From a virus: 30,439 nt of DNA. The position numbers were made by a program, and so were the translations under genes. Below the pieces are notes generated by a model. The model was not told the DNA's origin, did not search any database, and worked only from the letters and a program-made list of their open reading frames with translations. Positions 1 through 6,128 of this stretch are shown in pieces. Positions within the stretch are counted from its first letter, which is position 1; the number at the start of each line of letters is the position of its first letter. The DNA lies in the IMG/VR virus record IMGVR_UViG_3300036908_000235, positions 1 to 30,439 of that record. One strand, given 5' to 3'.

Positions 1-2
1 TC

Positions 3-500
3 GTGGATGAATCGCGGGAAGTGATGCGCGAGGACGGAAAGTGCTGGACCGATGACGGGAAAACCGCCGCTGACTTCGAGGGACACCCGCTCTGGCCAAC
101 CCGGTGCGCGTGCGGTTACGAGTTTCAAGAAAAAGATGAGTGGCAACTCTTTGGCTCTCACATCTACCGCCGCGCCGACAACGGCGAGGAAACGACGCTG
201 CGAGATGCCGCGGACGGCGCCATGTGGGACGCGACCTGGTTTCACGGTTGCCCCGGCTGGTGCGGCGCGGATGGCCGCTCCATCATGTGCCGGGTGCCCA
301 CGAATCACGACTGGCACATTGATGGACCATGCAGCAATTGCACGCGTCCGAACCAGCCGCACAAGTGCTGGGTGCGCCACGGCGTTCCGCCCAATTTGAC
401 CGTGGACAAAAACGGCGATACCTGCGCTGCCGGCGCGGGCTCGATCCTTACACCGGCCTGGCACGGCTTCCTGCGCAACGGCGAACTGGTGGCATGCTGA
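3..500 (+). CDS. Conserved Cys-rich phage protein, probably cut by the window edge
   Basis: A reading frame of at least 165 codons is open from the window edge. The first possible start is GTG at 3, but the gene may begin upstream. The protein is rich in Cys, Trp and His: CACGYEF near residue 35, a GCPGWCG pair near 80, a CSNC pair near 110, then CWVRHG, and a final Cys. This suggests one or more structural zinc sites. The pattern (IYRR, TLRDA, AMWDA, HDW, CWVRHGVPPNLTVDK, WHGFL) matches, from memory, an uncharacterised family common beside capsid and portal genes of long-tailed phages. No enzymatic function is known to me. Its stop overlaps the next gene by one base (TGATG), which suggests translational coupling. 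Confidence 0.75.
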   Translation: MDESREVMREDGKCWTDDGKTAADFEGHPLWPTRCACGYEFQEKDEWQLFGSHIYRRADNGEETTLRDAADGAMWDATWFHGCPGWCGADGRSIMCRVPTNHDWHIDGPCSNCTRPNQPHKCWVRHGVPPNLTVDKNGDTCAAGAGSILTPAWHGFLRNGELVAC

Positions 501-1549
501 TGGCCGAGAGTTGCCTCTGGTCGATCCTGATTCTGACCATGCCCGCGCGCGCGGCGCTGTTGGGCCGGCTGCTGGAAGTGTTGCGGCCGCAGCTACCTAA
601 GGTTCCTAAGGTCGAGCTGCTCATCCGGGAATCGGATCCAGCTTTGCCGGTGGGGGAAAATCGCGAGGCTCTGCGGCAGCAGTCGCGCGGGGAATACATT
701 TCCTTCATCGATGACGACGACCTGGTGCCACCGCACTTTGTGGAGCGCATCCTGCCGCATCTCGACGGCGTGGATTACGTGGCCTTCAATCTGGAACAGA
801 GGATGGACGGCCACTTCCTCTGCATCGAGAAGCGATCGCTCGGCTACGGCCGCGTTGGGCGCGATGAGCGCGGCGGCCGCTTCCGCGATATTTCGCACCT
901 GAACCCCATGCGGCGCGAGCTGGCGCTGCGCGTCCCCATGACGGGCTGGCCCTGCGAAGACAACCGCTGGGCCGACGCCCTCCGCGAGTTGCACATTGTC
1001 CGGACGGAACACGTTCTGGACGAAACCCTTTACTACTACCTGACCCGAACCCGCAAGCCGGAATACGCCTCGGCGACATTCCTGGTGAGCGTGGGATCGG
1101 AACCTTTTCCATGGAGCCTTATGCCAAAAATCAAAGTGAAAATGCTGACCTCGATCGCCGGCCTTGCCAACCCCGCCTACGATCTTCCCGAACACGGCTA
1201 CCAGCAGGACGACATCGTGGAACTCCACCCGGTCCTGGCGAACGCCTGGATTGAAGCCGGCATCGCCGAAGCGGTGAAAGAGAAAGACTCGAAAACCGGC
1301 AAGGCCGCGCCAGTTCCGTCAAGGGCGGAAGCGCCAGCGCCGAAGCCCGAAGAGTCACCCGCGGCAAAAAGTTACCATTTTCCTCCCTCAAATGAGGGCG
1401 AAAAACAGGAAGTGGCCAGCGCAGAGCCGCAACCGGCGGCCTCTTCGCCCGAGGCGGCAACAGCAAGCGCTTCCTCCTCGGCCAGCGGCGAGTCGACGGA
1501 AAAACCGGCGCCAAGGTCGCGCCGATCGCCCGCCAATCCCAACAGCTAG
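500..1549 (+). CDS. GT2-like glycosyltransferase fused to a small phage structural-module domain
   Basis: The 349-residue protein starts at ATG 500, in a TGATG overlap with the upstream stop; ATG 494 is also possible. The N-terminal part resembles a family 2 glycosyltransferase. After a hydrophobic first strand, the motif ISFIDDDDLVPPHFVE (Asp run at about residues 71-74) fits the metal and nucleotide-sugar binding DxD region. NREALRQQSRGEYISFIDDD has the usual layout. From about residue 208 the sequence changes to MPKIKVKMLTSIAGLANPAY, then a GIAEAV motif. That resembles a short stand-alone phage protein found between capsid and connector genes. The tail after residue 260 is low-complexity Ala/Pro/Ser/Glu. 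A GGAG lies five bases before the internal ATG at 1121, so the C-terminal domain might also be made separately. The role (glycosylating host surface or virion protein) is inferred. Confidence 0.7.
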   Translation: MAESCLWSILILTMPARAALLGRLLEVLRPQLPKVPKVELLIRESDPALPVGENREALRQQSRGEYISFIDDDDLVPPHFVERILPHLDGVDYVAFNLEQRMDGHFLCIEKRSLGYGRVGRDERGGRFRDISHLNPMRRELALRVPMTGWPCEDNRWADALRELHIVRTEHVLDETLYYYLTRTRKPEYASATFLVSVGSEPFPWSLMPKIKVKMLTSIAGLANPAYDLPEHGYQQDDIVELHPVLANAWIEAGIAEAVKEKDSKTGKAAPVPSRAEAPAPKPEESPAAKSYHFPPSNEGEKQEVASAEPQPAASSPEAATASASSSASGESTEKPAPRSRRSPANPNS

Positions 1550-1592
1550 CAAGCAGGGCTGCAGCCGTGCCGCAGAGAACTGAGAACTGCTT

Positions 1593-2864
1593 ATGGCCTC
1601 CATCCTCGAAGTCAGCCAACCCGTCGTCGATGCTGTCTCCGTGGCGGAGGCCATTGCATTTCTGCGCCAGCCGGTCACTACGCCCGATTCCGGGCTGATC
1701 CAGTCGATTTGGATTCCGGCGGCGCGGCGGTATGTGGAGAGCATGACCGGGCTTACCCTGGCGAAACGCAACTTCGTGCAATACGAGGAACGTTTCCCCA
1801 CCACCCTCTGGCCGTTTTACTTCGACCAGTCGCGCGCGCCCATCATGAACCGGAAAGACCAGCGGGTGCGCCTGCTGCGTTGCCCGGTGGCGGCGGTGCA
1901 GAAGCTGGTCTATGTGGGAACGGACGGCCAGCTCCACGGCATGCTGCCGGGCCAGGACTTCGCCGTCGACTATGCCAGCCGTCCCGGACGCATCACGCCG
2001 CTGGCGGGGCAGACTTGGCCGGCGCTGCTGCTCGGGCAGTTCTGGCCTGAGTTGTATTTCCCCACCGAATTCTGGGCGCCCTCGATCAACGGCCTCAACC
2101 GGGTGCAGATTTTCTTTACCGCCGGGTTCACCTCGCTCTCGACCGATACCGAAGACATCAAGATCGGGGCCCAGTGGCAACCCTATACCGCGTTCGCGCA
2201 ATACTCCTACATCGTCGACGCCAATGGAAACATGGAAGTGCAGATGGCGCCGGCGACTGGCGCGGTGATCCCGCTCTCGGGAAGCGATCCTCCCACCTTC
2301 GCCGCCATCGGCCAGAGCGTCGCGGACGGCATGTGCTCGTGGTTTAATGCCGGGCCCGCGGGCATCTCGACCAAAGTCGACGAAACCGGTGATCAGGACT
2401 CCGACACCGCGATCGCGCCGCCGGCCTATCAGACCGGCCATGTTTACGCCGCGCCCTCGATCGTTCTGGACGGCAACGGGAACATTGAATTCACCCAGGC
2501 GGGACTCACCAGCGGTGGAAGCGCCCCGGCTTGGCCCGCGTCGAACGCTACCATCGGCACAGTCACCCCTGACAACGGCGGCTCCTGGATCTTCTTGGGC
2601 CCGGCTCAGGACCCGGGCCCGGAGTTTGCGGCGGCCATAGGCGGCACTGTGCTGGGCCCCAACCAGCTCGTGGAGTATCAGGGCGACACCGGTATTCCCG
2701 AGGATCTGAAAATTGCCGTCCTAGCCATGGTTTCGCACTTCTACTACAACCGCGAACCGGTGGTGGAAGGCAGGGAAGGCAAGGTGGCGGACGTGCCCCA
2801 CCTGGTCAGCCAGATCTGCTCGAATCATCGGGTGTGGGACTTTGGGGAGGGTTACGAGCCATAG
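1593..2864 (+). CDS. Head-tail connector (HK97 gp6 / phiE125 gp8-like) with inserted repeat domain
   Basis: The ends of this 423-residue protein fit the adaptor ring under the portal. The N-terminus has SVAEAIAFLRQP, IWIPAARRYVESMTGLTL and YEERFP, followed by a beta section ending VQIFFTAGF. The C-terminus has PEDLKIAVLAMVSHFYYNRE near residue 369, the usual final helix. Family members are about 190-220 residues. The extra length lies at about residues 185-360. It holds two degenerate copies of a Trp/Gly-rich module: WQPYTAF..IVDANGN..FNAGP and YQTGHVY..VLDGNGN..FLGP. I know this kind of module from exported and fibre-like proteins, not connectors. No strong ribosome binding site is seen. The fold assignment rests on remembered motifs; the insertion is visible directly. 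Confidence 0.75.
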   Translation: MASILEVSQPVVDAVSVAEAIAFLRQPVTTPDSGLIQSIWIPAARRYVESMTGLTLAKRNFVQYEERFPTTLWPFYFDQSRAPIMNRKDQRVRLLRCPVAAVQKLVYVGTDGQLHGMLPGQDFAVDYASRPGRITPLAGQTWPALLLGQFWPELYFPTEFWAPSINGLNRVQIFFTAGFTSLSTDTEDIKIGAQWQPYTAFAQYSYIVDANGNMEVQMAPATGAVIPLSGSDPPTFAAIGQSVADGMCSWFNAGPAGISTKVDETGDQDSDTAIAPPAYQTGHVYAAPSIVLDGNGNIEFTQAGLTSGGSAPAWPASNATIGTVTPDNGGSWIFLGPAQDPGPEFAAAIGGTVLGPNQLVEYQGDTGIPEDLKIAVLAMVSHFYYNREPVVEGREGKVADVPHLVSQICSNHRVWDFGEGYEP

Positions 2865-2880
2865 CCACAATTGTGGCTAT
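2861..2880. repeat. Perfect 20-base palindrome at the connector stop codon
   Basis: ATAGCCACAATTGTGGCTAT is its own reverse complement, and the connector's TAG stop lies inside it. The AGCCAC/GTGGCT arms recur at 9036-9052, so this is probably a member of a short dispersed palindrome family. It may also work as a transcript-end hairpin, though no T run follows. Confidence 0.8.
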
Positions 2881-3116
2881 CGGTTTCCCGGCTTTGCCCG
2901 GTTTCCCCCACGCTCCGTCAACCATGTTTTACCAAGACCTGCGCAACAGCATGTGGCTGCAAACACAGGGGATGCGCCGATTCCCGCCCGAGCCATAGCA
3001 GCCCTGCAGAGCGCGCTGGGAAAGCCAGCGGGTGGCCCTGACCTTCGTCCGGCGGCCGCCGCGTGCGCCAGCGGGCCGGGAAACGGCCCTAGCGTTCGTT
3101 TTAAGCGAGGTTCCCG
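2865..3116. other. Intergenic stretch with repeat-like hairpins
   Basis: No convincing gene is seen here. The 16 bases AAAGCCAGCGGGTGGC at 3021-3036 recur exactly at 28631-28646, also between genes. At 3073-3089 GGGCCG and CGGCCC form a 6-bp stem around GGAAA, followed by TAGCGTTCGTTTT. That is a weak candidate terminator on the plus strand. A 24-codon frame (2924-2998) is too short to support. Confidence 0.5.
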
Positions 3117-3431
3117 GTGAGAGCCTGCACCGGAGCAGGAGGGCGGTTACGAACCCCCTCCCGTGCGCGAGCACGGGCGGCCGCTCTCCTGGCTTTTGTT
3201 CGTCGAGCCGCTTTAGGTTCGAGCCTTTGGGCCAGAGCTGTTAGACCCCTGCTGATCACCTTGGTCGCCATGGTTGCCACGGGATGCGCGGGCAAACGGC
3301 CGGTGACGGTGTGGCGCTTCACCCACTGCGCCCATGAGAACGGCACGAGCGTCGTTATGGTCTGCGAGTGTTCCAGCTTCCACAAGCTTCTTGACGCCAA
3401 AACCGGGGCGGAAGTGCGGGTTTGTGAGTAA
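3117..3431 (+). CDS. Possible small lipoprotein-like protein
   Basis: GTG 3117 has GAGG seven bases upstream and opens a 104-residue frame. The first 40 residues are Arg/Ala-rich and look like non-coding sequence. The second half looks real: a hydrophobic LLITLVAMVATGC segment resembling a lipobox, then TVWRFTHCAHENGTS, and several Cys residues. A later non-ATG start may be the true one, but none has both a binding site and a full signal peptide. Its stop lies eight bases inside the next reading frame, as in coupled genes. No function is recognised. Confidence 0.35.
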   Translation: MRACTGAGGRLRTPSRARARAAALLAFVRRAALGSSLWARAVRPLLITLVAMVATGCAGKRPVTVWRFTHCAHENGTSVVMVCECSSFHKLLDAKTGAEVRVCE

Positions 3432-3624
3432 AACGCCCACTTTGGAGGCGAGGTACCAGCGTTACACACAGCAGTGTGATGGCTGGGGGGAGCCGCCTCA
3501 ACCCTTCGAAAACTGGAAAGCCTACTGGCTGGTGTTCGCCAAGGACGCGGAGCTTCCGGCCGGAACATTCGCGCAAAAGGTTCCCACAGGAACGTTTGCA
3601 CCTATAATGGTGCAAAAGACATGA
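3424..3624 (+). CDS. Small hypothetical protein
   Basis: This 66-residue frame starts at GTG 3424 and overlaps the preceding stop by eight bases. The segment YQRYTQQCDGWGEPPQPFEN, followed by a Trp-rich stretch, has the composition of a genuine small phage protein. No domain is recognised. Its last codons contain a promoter-like palindrome (3595-3616), so the 3' end also seems to act as the leader of the next cassette. Confidence 0.5.
   Translation: MSKTPTLEARYQRYTQQCDGWGEPPQPFENWKAYWLVFAKDAELPAGTFAQKVPTGTFAPIMVQKT
3581..3616 (+). promoter_or_regulatory. Candidate promoter with operator-like palindrome over the -10 box
   Basis: A perfect -10 hexamer TATAAT (3603-3608) lies exactly between the arms TTTGCACC (3595-3602) and GGTGCAAA (3609-3616), which are reverse complements. 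TTCCCA at 3581-3586 can act as a weak -35 with a 16-base spacer. A second small inverted repeat, GTTCC-CACA-GGAAC, overlaps the -35. A repressor bound to the palindrome would block the polymerase. It precedes the 3862-4612 cassette with the LuxR-type HTH gene. Confidence 0.5.
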
Positions 3625-3861
3625 ATTCAGGCCGACATGCTGAACCGGGAATATCAGTTGCGGGCAGTCCGCAAGGCCGGCGGCGGCCACAGGGTCGCGG
3701 CGGATGCGGCGCTTCGTCTGCCCTGGGGTGGGATCTTCGAACCTGGGGTTAGCCGAGCATGGCGCCCCTACGTCCTGGTGGCGGCGGCTGCTGAGTCAAC
3801 TGGCAGTTCTCCTCGAGCGTTCAAAGCCGGTCGCTCCAAAAAGAGCCAGCGGAGTCGCCAG

Positions 3862-4098
3862 ATGCAGCTCTTCGACGGCAAGCTGCGGGGCGTCCAACTC
3901 GCGCTCTTCCCCGACAATGCTGCGGAAAATTTCACGGCTGCGGGAAAATTTACGGCTGGGGGAAAATCCATGGCGACCAAAAAATCCACGCCTCCCGGCC
4001 TGCTGCCCGCCGAGTTCCCCTCGCCGGCTGCGGTGGAAGTGCCGCTGAGCGACCCGGACCGGCCGCTGTTCGACCTGTTCCCCGACGCTTATCTCTAA
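3862..4098 (+). CDS. Small hypothetical protein with LF-rich motifs
   Basis: The frame is open from ATG 3637, but the first 75 codons look non-coding. ATG 3862 with GGAG eight bases upstream gives 78 residues; ATG 3970 is another option. The protein begins MQLFDGKLRGVQLALFPD and ends RPLFDLFPDAYL. QLALF resembles the QL(S/D)LF pentapeptide that binds the bacterial sliding clamp, but this is only a motif match. An 18-base tandem repeat lies in the middle. The next gene follows after 11 bases with a good AAGGAG site, so the three genes from here to 4612 are probably one operon. Confidence 0.45.
   Translation: MQLFDGKLRGVQLALFPDNAAENFTAAGKFTAGGKSMATKKSTPPGLLPAEFPSPAAVEVPLSDPDRPLFDLFPDAYL
3919..3972 (+). 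repeat. 18-base tandem repeat, three copies
   Basis: Units at 3919-3936, 3937-3954 and 3955-3972 share the core GCTGCGG(G)AAAATTT. Being a multiple of three they keep the frame and encode repeated Ala-Gly-Lys-Phe-Thr-like peptides. The last unit ends in the possible ATG start at 3970. Confidence 0.7.
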
Positions 4099-4109
4099 GG
4101 AGCGATCCC

Positions 4110-4253
4110 ATGCCCGCGACCAACGTTGTGGAGATCCCGCAGCACTTGAAGACGCTCGCCTGCGGCAAGTGCGGGCGCGAGATCAGTGTCAGCAAGAACA
4201 CAATTCTCGCTTACTGCCGGGACTGTTCCGCGAACTTAGGAGTGAAACGATGA
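4110..4253 (+). CDS. Small zinc-ribbon protein
   Basis: The 47-residue protein starts at ATG 4110 with AAGGAG eight bases upstream. It has two Cys pairs in zinc-ribbon spacing: CGKC at 18-21 and CRDC at 36-39. Its stop overlaps the next start (ATGA), so the two are probably translated together. Short zinc ribbons next to DNA-binding proteins in phages are often nucleic-acid or protein-binding adaptors. The exact role here is unknown. Confidence 0.75.
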   Translation: MPATNVVEIPQHLKTLACGKCGREISVSKNTILAYCRDCSANLGVKR

Positions 4254-4612
4254 CGACAGCCCAAAAGGTTGAATTCCTGGTTGACCAGCATTTCGCGACC
4301 GGGGAAAGCATCGACGCTCTGATCGCTCGCGGCCAAGAGCGCCATTGGGAGAGGGTCGATACTCCGATTCGTCACGACACTGAGCGCCCGAAAGGATCTC
4401 GCGCGCTGATCCCAGATCCCCAACCCAACGAGGAAGAACTAGAGATCATCCTTCTTCTGTCGCAGGGAGAAACCGCCGAGGACCTGCGCGCGAAGTACGA
4501 GATCGCTTTGGGCGCGATGCGTACCCGCATTTACCGTATCCGCCAGCTCTTCGGAGTCGATAACAACGTCGAGCTGGTGGCCACGGCTCTGCGGCGGGGC
4601 TGGATCCGCTAG
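4250..4612 (+). CDS. LuxR/GerE-type helix-turn-helix protein
   Basis: ATG 4250 has TAGGAG seven bases upstream and overlaps the zinc-ribbon stop. The protein has 120 residues. Its C-terminal half follows the LuxR-type DNA-binding pattern: NEEELEIILLLSQGETAEDL, an AMRTRIYRIRQLFGV recognition-helix region, and ELVATALRRGWI. The Glu, Gly and Arg landmarks and the final GW are in the expected order. The N-terminal 50 residues have no recognised sensor domain. It is likely a small transcription regulator. The palindromic promoter at 3581-3616 is a natural candidate target, which is inference. Its TAG stop shares CTAG with the stop of the convergent gene. Confidence 0.75.
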   Translation: MTTAQKVEFLVDQHFATGESIDALIARGQERHWERVDTPIRHDTERPKGSRALIPDPQPNEEELEIILLLSQGETAEDLRAKYEIALGAMRTRIYRIRQLFGVDNNVELVATALRRGWIR

Positions 4613-4872
4613 AAGTTCCAAAACCAGCGCCTGCAAAACCTTTCGAAGCGCGCCAGCAGCTCGCGCCGGCGCGATCGCCGCCAGCGTTTGCCATCGCTCA
4701 CCATGACGCGAATGGCACCGGGCGGAATCGGGCCATAGCCGTCGATCTCAACCGGCCCCGACTTGCTGGCCAGCACGACGTGCCCTCCCGCGCAGCAGGC
4801 GGGACTCGGCAAACCAATGTGCGTCACCGGTCCTAGTTGCAGTTCCATCGCAAACACAGTTGTACCACTCAC
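4609..4872 (-). CDS. Hypothetical protein, convergent to the HTH gene
   Basis: GTG 4872 gives 87 residues; ATG 4848 would give 79. Neither has a strong ribosome binding site. The sequence MELQLGPVTHIGLPSPACCA, an ASKSGPVEIDGYGPIPPGAI stretch, then a very basic RRSRRRELLARF tail and WFWNF end looks like a real protein. No family is recognised. The basic C-terminus could bind nucleic acid or membrane. It is one of the few minus-strand genes outside the later operon. Confidence 0.5.
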   Translation of the reverse strand: MSGTTVFAMELQLGPVTHIGLPSPACCAGGHVVLASKSGPVEIDGYGPIPPGAIRVMVSDGKRWRRSRRRELLARFERFCRRWFWNF

Positions 4873-4892
4873 TCAAAACCAAGGAGAATGTC

Positions 4893-5345
4893 ATGAAATT
4901 CGCCCGCAGATCGTTTGCTTTTGTCGCCGTCCTGGTCGCCCTGGCCGGCATCATCACTTTTCTTCCCCTCAACCCGGTGCACGCCACCGGCCCAACCGCG
5001 CTCACTCCGGTGACGGTCAGAATCAACAATTATCAGGTGCAGGCCGGCGATCTCGTTGTCGTCCCCGCCGCCTGCGATGCCGTCAACGGTAACTCCTACA
5101 TTTACACCGGGCAGGAGATCCTGATGGTCTATAACTCCGGAGGCAGCGGCTACACCTACACCGTGACTCCGGCGACCGACGCCTATGGCGCCCAGAACAC
5201 TACGCTCAGCGCGGTGGCCATCGCGGCCGGGGCCTTCGACTTTGTCCAGATGAGCAATCCGCAAGGCTGGATTACTTCGGGGAACCTGATCAACCTCACC
5301 TGCAGCAACGCGGCCGTCAAATTTGCCGTCCTGCGCCACAGCTAA
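4893..5345 (+). CDS. Decoration/spike-like phage protein with signal peptide
   Basis: ATG 4893 follows AAGGAGAATGTC. The 150-residue protein begins MKFARRSFAFVAVLVALAGI, with a hydrophobic core and a likely cleavage site after VHA near residue 31. The mature part (GPTALTPVTV, then NSYIYTGQEILMVYNSGGSG, then VKFAVLRHS) resembles a roughly 115-residue beta-rich phage family normally found without a leader among head and tail genes. It may be a head decoration or accessory structural protein. The added export signal is odd, because capsid parts assemble in the cytoplasm. The signal peptide is seen directly; the family match is from memory. Confidence 0.7.
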   Translation: MKFARRSFAFVAVLVALAGIITFLPLNPVHATGPTALTPVTVRINNYQVQAGDLVVVPAACDAVNGNSYIYTGQEILMVYNSGGSGYTYTVTPATDAYGAQNTTLSAVAIAAGAFDFVQMSNPQGWITSGNLINLTCSNAAVKFAVLRHS

Positions 5346-5359
5346 ACCGAGGTTCTCCG

Positions 5360-5731
5360 ATGCCGCTGCGCCGCATGATCACCACGGACCCCAACTCCAT
5401 CGGTGCCATTAACCGGCAGATCACTGTCTTCGCGCCGGGAACCCGCAATGTCACCGATGGAGGCACTTTGCCGCCCAGCCCACTCTTCACGAGCTGGGCC
5501 AGCATTCGCACGCTCCGCGGCGACGAGCTGGACCGGGCGCAGCAGATTGCCCAGGACGTCCAGCACTGCCTCCGGATTCCCTACCAGTGGGGCGTGCCGG
5601 TGACGGGGGACATGACGGTGGGCTTCGAGAAGCGCACGTTTCAAATCCGCTACATCGCCGATCCCGACGAGATGCACACCTGGCTCGATCTCTACTGCGC
5701 CGAGGTCGGTCAGAACGCGGGAGGATCCTAA
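5360..5731 (+). CDS. Head closure / head-tail joining protein (SPP1 gp16-like)
   Basis: ATG 5360 follows GAGG at a seven-base spacing. The 123-residue length is normal for the family (Phage_H_T_join / Hc1). Typical features are an N-terminal basic MPLRRMIT, FTSWASIRTLRGDELDRAQQ and QVQ-like QDVQHCLRIPYQ, then FEKRTFQIRYIADPDEMHTW. The protein forms the ring that closes the connector after DNA packaging and docks the tail. The TAA stop overlaps the next ATG (TAATG). Confidence 0.8.
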   Translation: MPLRRMITTDPNSIGAINRQITVFAPGTRNVTDGGTLPPSPLFTSWASIRTLRGDELDRAQQIAQDVQHCLRIPYQWGVPVTGDMTVGFEKRTFQIRYIADPDEMHTWLDLYCAEVGQNAGGS

Positions 5732-6126
5732 TGCCGATTACCCATCGCTTTGGCTGCATCATTCCCGCCGGCGGCAATCCCAACAACGTCACCAGCACAA
5801 ACTGGAACGACGGGCATCTGCGGACGCTGCTGCCCACGGCCTACAGCGCCAACGGGAATATCCCCCCTTGGTCGCTGATCGCGGGCGTCGCCAACGTGGA
5901 GCTGGTCGAAGCCACGGGCACGATCACGCTTACTCTTCCGCCGGCCACCGCGATCGCGGGCGGATTTCCGGGAATGAATGTCCGGTTTATCAACATGGGC
6001 ACGGGCACCATCACCATCACTGACGGCGGCAGCTTCACTTACAAACTCACCACACAGGGCCAGACCGTTCATATCTACGCCTCCAGCATTACCGGTGCGT
6101 GGCAAGTCCTCACTCAGGCGGCCTAA
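5731..6126 (+). CDS. Small beta-rich phage protein
   Basis: ATG 5731 overlaps the preceding stop and has GGGAGG nine bases upstream. The 131 residues start MPITHRFGCIIPAGGNPNNV and continue with NWNDGHL and a series of short beta strands rich in Thr, Ile and Gly (GTITLTLPPATAIAGGFPGM). There is no signal peptide. The NVTSTNWNDGH motif is common near the N-termini of phage fibre and baseplate proteins, so it may be a fibre base or adaptor for the large protein downstream. Confidence 0.65.
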   Translation: MPITHRFGCIIPAGGNPNNVTSTNWNDGHLRTLLPTAYSANGNIPPWSLIAGVANVELVEATGTITLTLPPATAIAGGFPGMNVRFINMGTGTITITDGGSFTYKLTTQGQTVHIYASSITGAWQVLTQAA

Positions 6127-6128
6127 CC

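Noticed and set aside
1131-2441. 436-codon minus-strand open frame across the glycosyltransferase and connector
   Set aside because: Arg/Gly/His-rich shadow of two real genes; crosses their border without motifs.
2924-2998. 24-codon frame after the connector
   Set aside because: Too short, without a ribosome binding site, in repeat-like DNA.
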